DNA from: Curtobacterium sp. MR_MD2014
Lineage (GTDB): Bacteria; Actinomycetota; Actinomycetes; Actinomycetales; Microbacteriaceae
DNA: 64,000 nt
Assembly: GCF_000772085.1 (NCBI RefSeq)
Contig: NZ_CP009755.1
Location: 372,001-436,000, forward strand
Direction: 5' to 3'
Shown here: positions 42,635 through 56,010 of the stretch, piece after piece
How the letters are laid out: each line of letters opens with the position of its first letter
Numbering within the stretch: position 1 is the first letter of the stretch
Translations under genes and position numbers: made by a program
The notes under the pieces: model-generated
The model's input: only the letters and a program-made list of their open reading frames with translations
The model's database searches: none
Told to the model about the DNA's origin: nothing

Positions 42635-42945
42635 GGGGGTGCCTCCCGGATCGTGAGCTGGGCGCACGACACCGGACCCGCGGCGACCGGAGGGGTCGGC
42701 ACACGGGAGCGCCCGAGGGGGCGCGACGACCAGGGCGCCCGACGGGGCGCGACGATCACGGTGTCAGCGCGAGGACTGCGCGGTACCGGTGATCGACTGC
42801 AAGGCTGCTCGTTCCGTCGGGGACCCCCGTGTCCGCCACCCGTGCTGCCGGTCGGTCTCCCGCCCCGGCGGCCCCGCGTGACGACGAGGTGTCACCCACC
42901 GTAGGGCGGACGCCGCTCCTCGGCAAGAGGTGACAGGCTGGGGGC
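42635..42945 (-). promoter_or_regulatory. ABC-F leader region with tandem GC hairpins
   Basis: 311 bp between the divergent ABC-F and DUF3151 starts. At 42709-42724 and 42735-42750 two 16-nt hairpins GCGCCC-NNNN-GGGCGC repeat with a 26-nt period, inside a repeated GGGGCGCGACGA unit. On the ABC-F transcript they fall 75-115 nt upstream of the start, where attenuators controlling resistance-type ABC-F genes often sit. A GTG-started short frame at 42759 (MIVAPRRAPWSSRP...) runs across both hairpins and could be a leader peptide. No other gene seen. Confidence 0.4.
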
Positions 42946-43371
42946 ATGCCGGAGAACCTGCTGCCGAACCCGACCGCGAACCCCGCGACCCTGCTGCCGG
43001 AGGAGCCCGAGGTGACCGCCGCGCTCGCCGCCGACGCCCCGGTGTCGAGCGTCGTCGTGTCGCACCCGTCCTCGAGCCTGGCGTGGGCGCTCCTCGCCGA
43101 CGAGGCCTGGGCGCGCGGCGCGACCCTCGAGTCCTACGCCTACGCCCGCGTCGGGTACCACCGCGGCCTCGACGCCCTGCGGAAGGCGGGGTGGCGCGGT
43201 GCCGGGCCGGTGCCGTGGTCGCACGAGCCGAACCGCGGCGTGCTCCGCGCGCTCTTCGCCCTGCGCCGCGCGGCGTCCGCGATCGAGGAGCCGGGCGAGC
43301 CCGAGCGCCTGACGGAGTTCCTCGAAGCGTCGGACCCCGAGGCGCTCCGCGCCCTCACCGCCGGGGAGTAG
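42946..43371 (+). CDS. DUF3151 family protein
   Basis: 141 aa, cytosolic, actinobacteria-restricted family of unknown function. Signature YAYARVGYHRGLDALRKAGW (about 65-84) followed by GPVPWSHEPNRGVLRALFAL (about 88-107), and a late ERLTEFLEASDPEALRAL. Start ATG 42946 has only a weak upstream GGGGGC. Confidence 0.9.
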   Translation: MPENLLPNPTANPATLLPEEPEVTAALAADAPVSSVVVSHPSSSLAWALLADEAWARGATLESYAYARVGYHRGLDALRKAGWRGAGPVPWSHEPNRGVLRALFALRRAASAIEEPGEPERLTEFLEASDPEALRALTAGE

Positions 43372-43487
43372 CGGGCGGGCGGCGGCGGCGCGCGGCCGCC
43401 GTGGCGGCGCCGCTGCGCGGCTGCCGCCCGCTGCGGATGCAGTCCGACCGTGCGGCGCCGCGCACCGCGGTGTCGGTGCGACGCCGC

Positions 43488-43549
43488 CGCACAACCGGAA
43501 GCACCTCGCGCCACGGGAACCCGTGGCGCGAGGTGCTTCCGGTTGTGCG
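43488..43549. repeat. 62-nt perfect hairpin, 30-bp arms, 2-nt loop
   Basis: Arm begins CGCACAACCGGAAGCACCTC and ends GCGCCACGGG; the loop is AA and the other arm is its exact complement. Between the convergent DUF3151 and lacZ genes, inside a wider run of imperfect inverted repeats (43372-43619). Confidence 0.9.
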
Positions 43550-43619
43550 CGAGCAAGCCGCGCCACGGTGTGCCGCGGCCCGCCGGCGCGCCGGCGCCGC
43601 CGCCGCAGCGGCGCCGCCC

Positions 43620-48710
<5,091 letters not shown>

Positions 48711-48714
<4 letters not shown>

Positions 48715-50075
48715 CGTGCGGTCCTGACGCTGAGGCCCTTGTCCTTGAAGGACTGGACGATCTCCCGCTGGGCGAGCTCGACCGCGTCCGTGAGCTTCAG
48801 CCCACCGGTGAGCTTGCGGCGGAACTGGTTCTGCAGGCTGGTGAAGGCCGACTGGGTCACGGGCGACCACGACCACTCCAGGTTCTGCTCCTGGGCCGAG
48901 GGGACGAAGACCTCCTCGTTGTAGTTCTGCCCGGAGAACCACTCGGACGGCTGCTGGCGCGCCTTGCCGATGTAGTCCTTCGCCGGCGACCACCCGATGC
49001 CGCAGTACTTGATCATCGCGTCGACGCCCTCCTTCGAGGTCGTCATCCACGTGATGAACTCGAGCGCTTCCGCCGGGTGCTTCGCGTTCGCCAGCACGGC
49101 GGCCGTCGAGCCGCCGATCGAGCTCGAGCCGTAGCCGGTGCCGCCCCACGTCTGCATGGGGGCGACCTTCCACTTGCCCTCGCCGCCCTGCACGGACTGG
49201 ATGAGGGCGTCGCCCCAACTCGCGCTCGTGACCGCGGCGATCTTGCCGCTCGCGGCGGCGGCGTACCAGCCCGGGGAGTACGCCCCGGCACTCGTGTCGA
49301 CCAACTTGTCGTCGATGACCCCGTCGAAGAACTCGGCGACCATCATCGTCTTGTCGTCGGTCATGTCGACGACCCAGGCGTCCCCGTCGGTCCGGAACCA
49401 GCGCGCCCCTGCCTGCTGCGCGTACGCGGCGAAGGGCGAGGCGTCGGCGACCGGGAACACCTCGAGGTAGTTCCCGTTGCCCGTCCCGCGCACCTTGTCG
49501 GCCAGGTCGCGCCACTCGTCCCACGTCGTCGGGGGCTGACCGCCGGCCTGCTCGAGGATCGCGGTCTGGTAGTAGAAGCCCATCGGGCCGGTGTCCTGCG
49601 GGATGCCGTAGACGCCGTCGACGAACTCGACCTGCGACCACGCGGCCTCGTCGTACTTCGACTGCACGTCCTTCGCGCCGTACCGGGCGAGGTCGACCAG
49701 GCCGTTCGCGAGCATGAACTCCGGGATCTGCCGGAACTCGACCTGCCCGATGTCCGGACCGCCGCCGGCCGCGAGCGCGGAGTACATCTTCTGGTACCCG
49801 CCCGCGTTGCCCCCGGGGATCCAGTTCGCGGTGACCTGGATGCGCGGGTTCTTCGCGTTCCAGACGTCGCAGACCTTCTGGAGGTCCTTGAGCCACGCCC
49901 AGTAGGTGATCTGGACGGTCTCGCCACCGGCGGCCGCGGGGACCAGCGCAGCCTTGTTGACGTTCGTCGATCCCGGGACGGCGCACCCGGCGAGCAACCC
50001 CGCCGCAGCTGTTCCGAGTCCGAGTCCGAGCAGGTTCCGTCGTGACAGGACGGTTCTCGATGGGATGGGTGTCAT
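48711..50075 (-). CDS. Carbohydrate-binding lipoprotein, family 1 (CUT1)
   Basis: 454 aa extracellular solute-binding protein. Tat-like SRRNLL (residues 11-16) and lipobox ending GLLAGC (Cys31), so it is a Tat-exported lipoprotein candidate. Mature fold shows NWIPGGNAGGYQKMYSALAAGGGPDIG (two stretches) and a WGDALIQSVQGGEGK hinge region. Expected ligand: a galactoside or galactooligosaccharide, because LacZ is encoded downstream. First gene of the operon; no adjacent regulator. Confidence 0.9.
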
Positions 50076-50454
50076 CACGGCTCCGGTTCGTCGTTGAGCG
50101 GGGTCGGAGCCAGCAAAGCACAAAACCGAGCGAGGCTGTGCATTCCTGAAGTATCCACAGAACGTCGTGACCGAACCGTGGCCCGGTGCCTCCGGCGACG
50201 CGGTGCGGTGCGGCGGCGCGCGACGGCGCGAGACTCGGTTCCGCGGACACGTTCGCGGTCGCGGCGACGCGAATCCGTCCGCTCACGCGAGCCTCGGAGC
50301 GAGCCGTCGGCGCCCCGTCCCGCGCTGGCTGCGTGTTCGCTCCGACCTCCGAACGTGGTCAGCGCCGAGCGCGCACCGTGGTCAGCACGCACAACACCGA
50401 AGCCGCAGGCGGCCCGACAGCGACGTCGGCGGCACCGACGCAAAGGGGCAGGCG
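50076..50454. other. Intergenic region between the lac-type operon and the small acidic gene
   Basis: 379 bp, GC-rich. A less GC-rich patch near 50105-50170 (GCACAAAACCGAG, TGAAGTATCCACAG) is the likely promoter area for the leftward binding-protein operon; CTGTG/CACAG half-sites at about 50133-50160 might be an operator but the match is too short to claim. Some long reading frames cross it on both strands but none has motif support. No gene seen. Confidence 0.5.
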
Positions 50455-50730
50455 ATGACCGATCGCGGCAACAGCACGCACGGACCCGAGCTCGACGACC
50501 AGCTCGCGCACGAGGCGCAGAGCATCGTCCAGGGGCACGGCAGCAACGCACACGTCGAGGAGTTCCGGCAGTCCGAACCGGTGCCCGACGACACCGACGA
50601 CGCCGAGACGGTGACGGCCTCCGGGTACGACGGCGAGCTCGAGGGGTCGTTGCAGGACGACGGATCGGGCGTCGGCGGGGGATCGGACGCCGTCTTCACG
50701 ACCGATACCGACGAGGAGGGCGAGCGCTGA
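50455..50730 (+). CDS. Small acidic protein, unknown
   Basis: 91 aa, beginning MTDRGNSTHGPELDDQLAH with AAAGGGG upstream. Strongly acidic, Gly/Asp/Ser-rich from residue 35 on, probably intrinsically disordered. It abuts a Rv2629-like gene (ATG overlaps the stop), so may be co-translated with it. No family recognised. Confidence 0.6.
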   Translation: MTDRGNSTHGPELDDQLAHEAQSIVQGHGSNAHVEEFRQSEPVPDDTDDAETVTASGYDGELEGSLQDDGSGVGGGSDAVFTTDTDEEGER

Positions 50731-51896
50731 TGGCCCAGACCACCCGCGAGACCAGCGCCCTGCAGCCCGAGATCGTCCAGGCGCTCCAGACGCCGGGCAC
50801 CTGGACGTGGGCCTACGTCGACGCCTCGGGCAACCGCGAGGACCCGCGCCGCATCGCCGCGCTCCAGCGTCGGACCGTCTCCGATGCGCTCGCGGGGCAG
50901 GGCTGCTCCGAGCGTGCCGCACAGATCATCGAGGAGGAGCTCGTCGAACAGCCCGGCGTGCCCGCACCCGTCGCCCGGTACGTGCTCGTCCGCGACGACG
51001 AGCTCGTGCTCAGCGAGGTGCTGCCCGGGCACCTGCACGGCCAGGAGTCGATCGGCACCGGCGCCGTCCCCGACCTGCTGCCCCTGCTCGCCCACCGGCC
51101 CTTCGACCTGCCGTTCCTCGTCGTCACCGTCGGACGTGAGGGCGGCGGCTTCCGCAGCTACCGACTCGGGCACGCCCCCACCGGCGCCGCCGAGGACGAG
51201 CAGCGCGTGCAGGGCCGGACCGACACGCTGCACAAGGCGAAGTCCGGTGCCGGGTGGAAGCAGCCGCACTGGCACCAGCACGCCGAGGAGATCTGGAAGC
51301 AGACCGCCGGCGAGGTCGAGGCCGCGATCGAGGAGACCGTCCGGGCGACCGCGCCCCGGCTGATCGTGCTCGCCGGGGACATCCGTGCCCGCGAACTCCT
51401 GCGTGGTGAGCTCTCGACGTCGACCCGGGCGCTGGTCACCGAGGTCGCGGTCGACCCGCGCGCCGACGACGCCTCCGAGAAGGCGCTCGTGCAGCACGTC
51501 GACCTCGCCCTCGCCCGCGTCCTGGCGTCGCGGCGGCACGACGTGCAGGACCTGCTCCGCACGCACGAGGGTCGCGGGGACAACGAGAGCGTCAGCGGGA
51601 TCGGTGCCGTCGTGTCCGCGCTGCAGCAGGCCCAGGCAGCCGTCGTCACGCTCGACGCCGGTGCGCTCGGGGACCGGACGCTGTACGCGCTCGATGCCGC
51701 ACCCTGGGTCGCCACCGCTCCCGAGCAGGCCGCGGGGGCGTCGGTGCTGGGGCAGGTCCCGGCGGTGTGCGCACTCGTCCGGGCGGTCGTCCTGACCGAC
51801 GCCGAACTCGTCCTGGTGAACGCGGCGTCGCTGCCGAGCGGTGCCCCCGCGTCCGCGCTCCTGCGCTGGCCGGTCGGTCCCGCCGTCCCTGCCTGA
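50730..51896 (+). CDS. Rv2629-like protein, baeRF (archaeo-eukaryotic release factor) family 2
   Basis: 388 aa, cytosolic. The C-terminal half shows SGAGWKQPHWHQHAEEIWKQ (about 178-197), then LIVLAGDIRARELLRGEL (about 211-228), the phrase order of Rv2629/Vms1-like baeRF domains. Related proteins act on stalled or hibernating ribosomes or peptidyl-tRNA, and Rv2629 is induced by dormancy. Family assignment rests on pattern recognition. Confidence 0.72.
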   Translation: MAQTTRETSALQPEIVQALQTPGTWTWAYVDASGNREDPRRIAALQRRTVSDALAGQGCSERAAQIIEEELVEQPGVPAPVARYVLVRDDELVLSEVLPGHLHGQESIGTGAVPDLLPLLAHRPFDLPFLVVTVGREGGGFRSYRLGHAPTGAAEDEQRVQGRTDTLHKAKSGAGWKQPHWHQHAEEIWKQTAGEVEAAIEETVRATAPRLIVLAGDIRARELLRGELSTSTRALVTEVAVDPRADDASEKALVQHVDLALARVLASRRHDVQDLLRTHEGRGDNESVSGIGAVVSALQQAQAAVVTLDAGALGDRTLYALDAAPWVATAPEQAAGASVLGQVPAVCALVRAVVLTDAELVLVNAASLPSGAPASALLRWPVGPAVPA

Positions 51897-51942
51897 CCCC
51901 CTCCGCCGCGGAGGCCCCTCACACGGACGCCCCTTCCGCGGG

Positions 51943-52002
51943 ACGCAACGTCGGCGGTTGCTCGCAGCAGTACACCCCTGCGAGCAACCGCCGACGTTGC
52001 GT
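51943..52002. terminator. Hairpin with 24-bp perfect arms between convergent genes
   Basis: Arms ACGCAACGTCGGCGGTTGCT... / ...AGCAACCGCCGACGTTGCGT, 12-nt loop (51967-51978), in the 126-bp gap between the Rv2629-like gene and the MFS gene. Confidence 0.8.
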
Positions 52003-52022
52003 GTTGCGGGCGGTGCTGGGCG

Positions 52023-53243
52023 TCAGTCGTGGGAGACGTCGGCGCGCGGGACGACCGGCAGCGCGAGCAGGGGGAGCACAGCCACGATCGCGAACGACGC
52101 CGCGAAGCCGAGCACCCCGACGAGTGCACCGACACCGGGACCGACGGCGCTCGCCGCCAGGAACTGCCCCGTGTTCTGCGCACCGAGCGCCCGGCCCGAC
52201 CACGAGGGCCCCGCCGCCTCGGCCACCGACGTGTAGGCGAGCCCGTTGTCCGCCACAGTGACGCTCGTGGCGATGACGAGGAACACCGCCGCGGGCGCCC
52301 AGTGCGACACGTCGACGAGCGCGAGGGCGCCCATCACGGCCGCTGCTGCCACCGCGACGACGCGCAACGGCCCGACCCGGGAAGCGACGCGGTCGCTCCA
52401 GGCACCGACGAGGATGCGCCCGACGGCCCCCACGAACTGCGAGGCGCCGACCAGCAGTCCGGCCGCAGGCGTCGACCACCCGAGGCCCACCAGCCAGACC
52501 AGCCCGTACGTCGAGAGCGTGAACTGCGGCACGACGAGCAGCACCGACACGAGGTGCACCCGCCACAGGAACCCGGACGCCCGGTACGGGTTCGCGGGGC
52601 CCGCGTCGATCGTCGCGGTCGCCGCCGCTGCCCGGGCCTGCCGAGGCCGTGGGGGATCGACGATGCCGACGGCGCAGAGCACGGTGAGCACCGCGCACAG
52701 CACGAACGGCAGCACGAGTGCGGTCCGGACACCGTGCGTCTCGGTCAGCAGCGGCACCGTCACGGCAGCGAGCGTCACGCCGAGCGGCTGCGACATCTGC
52801 CGGATGCCCATCGCGAGACCGCGGCGCTCCCTCGGGAACCACCCGACCACGACCCGTCCGCTCGCCGCGTTCGTCGAGGCACTCGTCATGCCCGCCGCCA
52901 GGAACGCGACCCCGAGCAGCAGTGGGTCGCCCGCCGTGACCCACGCCGCGACGACGGTCAGGGTGGTCAGCGCGAGTCCGCCGGCGATCACCACCCGTTC
53001 GCCGACGCGGTCGGTCACCGCGCCCCAGGCGATGAGGGTGAGGACGAGGCCGATCGTCGGGGCGGCCGCGAACAGTCCCGCCGACGCGAAGGGCATCCCC
53101 TGCGCCAGCAGGTGCGGGATGAGCAGCGCCGGGGCGGAGACGACGAGGGTCCCGGCGGCCTGTGCCGCGACGCCGAGCGCGAGCACGGTCCACGCCCTGG
53201 CGGGGACGACGGGCGGAGCGGCGGTGGTGGTCTGCGCGGGCAC
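52023..53243 (-). CDS. MFS transporter, CynX/NimT-like
   Basis: 406 aa, twelve helices, with the loop-2/3 signature WGAVTDRVGERVVIAGG (about 73-89) and the mid-protein GRVVVGWFPRERRGLAMGI. General exporter or organic-anion/cyanate-type MFS; substrate unknown. GTG 53243 is chosen over longer frames; the Shine-Dalgarno is weak. Divergent from a GntR gene across a near-perfect inverted repeat. Confidence 0.85.
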   Translation of the reverse strand: MPAQTTTAAPPVVPARAWTVLALGVAAQAAGTLVVSAPALLIPHLLAQGMPFASAGLFAAAPTIGLVLTLIAWGAVTDRVGERVVIAGGLALTTLTVVAAWVTAGDPLLLGVAFLAAGMTSASTNAASGRVVVGWFPRERRGLAMGIRQMSQPLGVTLAAVTVPLLTETHGVRTALVLPFVLCAVLTVLCAVGIVDPPRPRQARAAAATATIDAGPANPYRASGFLWRVHLVSVLLVVPQFTLSTYGLVWLVGLGWSTPAAGLLVGASQFVGAVGRILVGAWSDRVASRVGPLRVVAVAAAAVMGALALVDVSHWAPAAVFLVIATSVTVADNGLAYTSVAEAAGPSWSGRALGAQNTGQFLAASAVGPGVGALVGVLGFAASFAIVAVLPLLALPVVPRADVSHD

Positions 53244-53264
53244 GTCGTCTCGATCGGGGAGCGG

Positions 53265-53289
53265 TTGGTGTACCAGGACGGTATACCAA
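53265..53289. promoter_or_regulatory. Inverted-repeat operator between MFS and gntR
   Basis: TTGGTGTACC-AGGAC-GGTATACCAA, 10-bp arms with one mismatch, 5-nt centre. Typical of FCD/GntR-type operators in size and place. Confidence 0.6.
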
Positions 53290-53306
53290 CACGCGTCGAT
53301 CTGCAC

Positions 53307-53312
53307 TACGCT
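53307..53312 (+). promoter_or_regulatory. -10 box TACGCT for the gntR gene
   Basis: TACGCT is followed by 8 nt and GTG 53321. Confidence 0.45.
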
Positions 53313-53320
53313 GGTCCGCC

Positions 53321-54061
53321 GTGACCGAGACGACCGAGACCGCCGCGCCCGTCTCGCAGACGAGCCAGCTCTACGACAACCTGCGCGCGGCGATCCTGAC
53401 CCTCGACATCGCCCCCGGAGAGCGGATCTCGGAGCGCGGACTCGAGGGACGCTTCCATGCCTCGCGGACCCCCGTGCGCGCTGCGCTGTCACGGCTCGAG
53501 CGCGAGGGGCTCATCCTCCACGAGGGGCGGTCGTGGACGGTCACCCCGATCGACCTCGACGAGATCGCGTCGCTCGCCGAGCTCCGCGGCGTGCTCGAAC
53601 CCGCCGCGGCGCGTCTCGCCGTCGAGCGCGCCTCCGCCGAGCAGCTCGACGAGGTCCGTGCGCACCTCGACCAGCTCCGTAGCACACCCGACCGCGAGGC
53701 CGGGATCCGCATGGGCTCGACGTTCCACCTGGACCTCGCCGCCCTCGGGGGCAACCGCTTCGTCACCGATGCGATCGCCGACGCCCTCACTCGACTCGAG
53801 CGGACGCGGTGGATCGAGGTCCGCACCGCAGAGGCGCGCGAGGCCGCGTGGGACGAGCACAGTGCGATCCTCGAGGCCGTCCGTGCCGGCGAGGCCGACC
53901 GCGCGGCCGAGCTGCTGGCGGCGCACGTCGCGGGGACCAACGACCGCCTGCTCGCGTTCATCGCGCAGGAGCGACGGCGCCTGCGCGGTGCCGGCATGGC
54001 GATCGTCGGCAGCCCGGAGCTGCTCGGCGACGGCGACCCGGCCGCCACCCGGGCGCACTGA
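53321..54061 (+). CDS. GntR-family regulator, FCD subfamily
   Basis: 246 aa. Winged HTH head LYDNLRAAILTLDIAPGERISERGL (about 17-41) and ASRTPVRAALSRLEREGLI (about 47-65), then an FCD all-helical domain with RMGSTFHLDLAALGGN (about 130-145) and EHSAILEAVRAGEADRAAELLAAHV. It faces the MFS gene across an operator and is probably its repressor, responding to an organic acid. Confidence 0.88.
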   Translation: MTETTETAAPVSQTSQLYDNLRAAILTLDIAPGERISERGLEGRFHASRTPVRAALSRLEREGLILHEGRSWTVTPIDLDEIASLAELRGVLEPAAARLAVERASAEQLDEVRAHLDQLRSTPDREAGIRMGSTFHLDLAALGGNRFVTDAIADALTRLERTRWIEVRTAEAREAAWDEHSAILEAVRAGEADRAAELLAAHVAGTNDRLLAFIAQERRRLRGAGMAIVGSPELLGDGDPAATRAH

Positions 54062-54164
54062 CCACGAGGCGCACTGACGCGCGCCGGCACGCGCGCTGGC
54101 GCAGTCGCTCCGACCCCGAACGGTCGGTGGCGGTGGCCGATTCCACGCTGCGCTGGACGATCAG

Positions 54165-55280
54165 TCATGGACCGATGGTCCTGCTCGTGTCCGTCCCCCG
54201 CGTCGCGGCGCACGGAGCCGGACGGATTGTCGGCTCTGCGTCGGGCGCATGTCTTGAGCCTTGTGCAAGGCGCGCGACCAACGCGTTGAGAGGGCGCTCG
54301 AAGTGTCGGTACGCCAGCGGAGCGACCAGCACGGGTGCCACGACCGCGAGGCACACCGGAATCGGCCACGGAGCCGCTGGTGCGATCGCCTGGACCCACC
54401 ACACGACGCCCGGCCCGATCAGCGGATGCAGCATGTAGAGCGAGTACGAGGTGGTGCCTCCGTGCGCGAGCCACCGGGGGATGTACGTGCGGATCGCGGA
54501 GTCGTACCGAACCGCAGCGCAGAGCAGCGCGGAGATCGCGAAGAAGGAGACGCCGGCGGAACCGCTGGATTCGCCTTCCTTGACGGAGTGCAGCAGGGCG
54601 GTGAACACGGACAACGCGACGATCGCGGCAACGGTGCGTACGAAGGGCTTCCGCCCCTGCCGTGCGATCAGCATGCCCGCCAAGAAGCAGAGGACTGCCG
54701 GGTCTGCGTAGAACCACATCGCAGAGCCCGACTCGGGGCGGAGGAGCCAGAGCAGGGACGCGCCGCAGAGTACTGGGGCTGCGAGTCGCACCGGATCGAC
54801 CCGCAGGAGCAGCGCGGCGGCAACGAGCACGTAGAACGATGCTTCGAAGACGAGTGTCCAGCCGACACCCCAGACCGGCTGCAGGTCTCCCGCTTCGTTA
54901 CGGACCGGGATGAACAGTAGCGAGCGCAGGACCGTCAGGGGATCTGACTTGGCGTTCGTCATCTGGGAGGCGAACATCCCGGTGAGGACCAACTTGACCG
55001 CGGTCATCGTCCAGTAGAGCGGCACGATCCGCGCAAGGCGCTTGCGGAGGAAACGAGCGGCCCTGACCTGGCCGCTGGTTGCCAGCTCGCGATCGGTGAC
55101 GAAGACCATCACGAACCCGCTGATGCTGAAGAAGAGCCAGACGCCGAGGTGGCCGAGATCCTCGGCGCTGGACCAGGCCCCTGGGAAGCGCTGCGCGGTG
55201 TACGCGCAGGCGTGCACGATCACGACCAGAACCGCCGCGAGGAACCGAAGAGCCTGCACGGATCGGAGCTGGTTGCGCAT
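54165..55280 (-). CDS. Acyltransferase family 3 (OafA/YrhL-like) membrane protein
   Basis: 371 aa, about ten helices. N-terminal SVQALRFLAAVLVVIVHACAY (about 7-27, catalytic-type His) and GVWLFFSISGFVMVFV (about 46-61), RKRLARIVPLYWTMTAV. Transfers acyl groups to cell-surface sugars. ATG 55280 is supported by a leaderless TACGCT 6 nt away; an upstream ATG at 55295 is alternative. Base composition is somewhat lower in GC than the neighbours, suggesting acquisition. Confidence 0.85.
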   Translation of the reverse strand: MRNQLRSVQALRFLAAVLVVIVHACAYTAQRFPGAWSSAEDLGHLGVWLFFSISGFVMVFVTDRELATSGQVRAARFLRKRLARIVPLYWTMTAVKLVLTGMFASQMTNAKSDPLTVLRSLLFIPVRNEAGDLQPVWGVGWTLVFEASFYVLVAAALLLRVDPVRLAAPVLCGASLLWLLRPESGSAMWFYADPAVLCFLAGMLIARQGRKPFVRTVAAIVALSVFTALLHSVKEGESSGSAGVSFFAISALLCAAVRYDSAIRTYIPRWLAHGGTTSYSLYMLHPLIGPGVVWWVQAIAPAAPWPIPVCLAVVAPVLVAPLAYRHFERPLNALVARLAQGSRHAPDAEPTIRPAPCAATRGTDTSRTIGP

Positions 55281-55286
55281 CACACC

Positions 55287-55292
55287 AGCGTA
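55287..55292 (-). promoter_or_regulatory. -10 box TACGCT for the acyltransferase
   Basis: TACGCT on the minus strand, 6 nt before ATG 55280. Confidence 0.5.
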
Positions 55293-55550
55293 CATGTCGA
55301 ATGTTATATATTCAACATCGTCGACGTTTCCCTGGCGCTTCGCGGTGCCGTTGCGAGGAGCATCATCGGCGCGGACGGCGCCCGTGGATGACGGGAGATC
55401 GCTGCCGTTCTCGTGCCGCGGGTGGACCGACTGTTCGATGGTCTTCTGGAAGATGATCCTCGCTTCTGCGACATCCCGAGTCGGATGTCGAAGCGCTCGT
55501 TCAGTGGAGCGGGCGCACGCACCGATGCTCGCTGGACCACGCCCGTCACT

Positions 55551-55610
55551 GGGAGATCGGCCAGGAGGCACCGGCCGGACCGACGAAGCGGACCCGACCC
55601 GTGCCTCCCG
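55551..55610. repeat. Degenerate dispersed palindrome
   Basis: GGAGGCACCGGCCGG and CCCGTGCCTCCCGG arms separated by about 25 nt, just past the stop of the 51-aa gene; may act as its terminator. Confidence 0.4.
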
Positions 55611-55615
55611 GCTGG

Positions 55616-55771
55616 TCAGGCCCTGGTCGTGGGTTCCTCGGACCCGTCGATCTCCTGGGCGGACAGCGTCGCGCCGTGCTCGGTGTGGTCGAGGAGCGCG
55701 TCGCGCACCTCGGCCTCGTCGGTGGTGAGTCGGATGGCGTGCTTGCTGCCGGACCGCGTCTGCTGGGACAT
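55616..55771 (-). CDS. 51-aa small protein, unknown
   Basis: Short frame encoding MSQQTRSGSKHAIRLTTDEA and ending EPTTRA. ATG 55771 has AGGAGG with ideal spacing, the strongest reason to accept it. Rich in Asp/Glu and Thr, no membrane segment, one central helix likely (EVRDALLDHTEHG). Opposite strand to the neighbouring lacI; no family recognised. Confidence 0.6.
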   Translation of the reverse strand: MSQQTRSGSKHAIRLTTDEAEVRDALLDHTEHGATLSAQEIDGSEEPTTRA

Positions 55772-55959
55772 CGAGAGTTCCTCCTGTGTGCGTGGGCACC
55801 GTCGTGGTGCGCTTCCTCACGGGACGTTCTGAGGTCGCAACAGTCTGCGCCCGCCCCTCCGCGGAACGCAAGGGGTGTCGGCCGGCCTGTGGAGGAGTCG
55901 GAGTCGGGCCCGTGCCTAGGATGGTGCGGCCGCGCACCGGTGCTGCGGCCGGGTGGACG

Positions 55960-56010
55960 TCGGACGGGAGGCACGGCATGAGCGCGCAGCGCACCGCACC
56001 TCCCACGGTC
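55960..56010. repeat. Dispersed palindrome overlapping the lacI start
   Basis: Left arm CGGACGGGAGGCACGG ends just before ATG 55978; its GGGAGG is the ribosome-binding site, and the degraded right arm codes the first residues of LacI. Confidence 0.5.

Larger units (their letters stand above)
55281..55615. other. Intergenic region, no gene seen
   Basis: 335 bp. Contains the acyltransferase promoter: TACGCT (minus strand) at 55292-55287 and an AT-rich imperfect inverted repeat ATGTTATATATTCAACAT near 55301-55318. The rest has three overlapping uncoupled frames on either strand, none with recognisable protein, and a weak palindrome copy at 55551-55610. Confidence 0.6.

Noticed and set aside
42756..42947. 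63-aa minus-strand frame as an ABC-F leader gene
   Set aside because: Starts inside the DUF3151 start region and lacks a ribosome-binding site; the shorter frame from 42759 is the better candidate.
52029..53324. Long plus-strand frame across the MFS gene
   Set aside because: Antisense shadow: His/Arg/Gly-rich, no motif; the MFS reading on the other strand has twelve helices and known signatures.
55304..55549. 81-aa minus-strand frame as a transposase remnant
   Set aside because: No transposase motif, no inverted terminal repeats, and the frame is Arg/Ser-rich without conservation cues.
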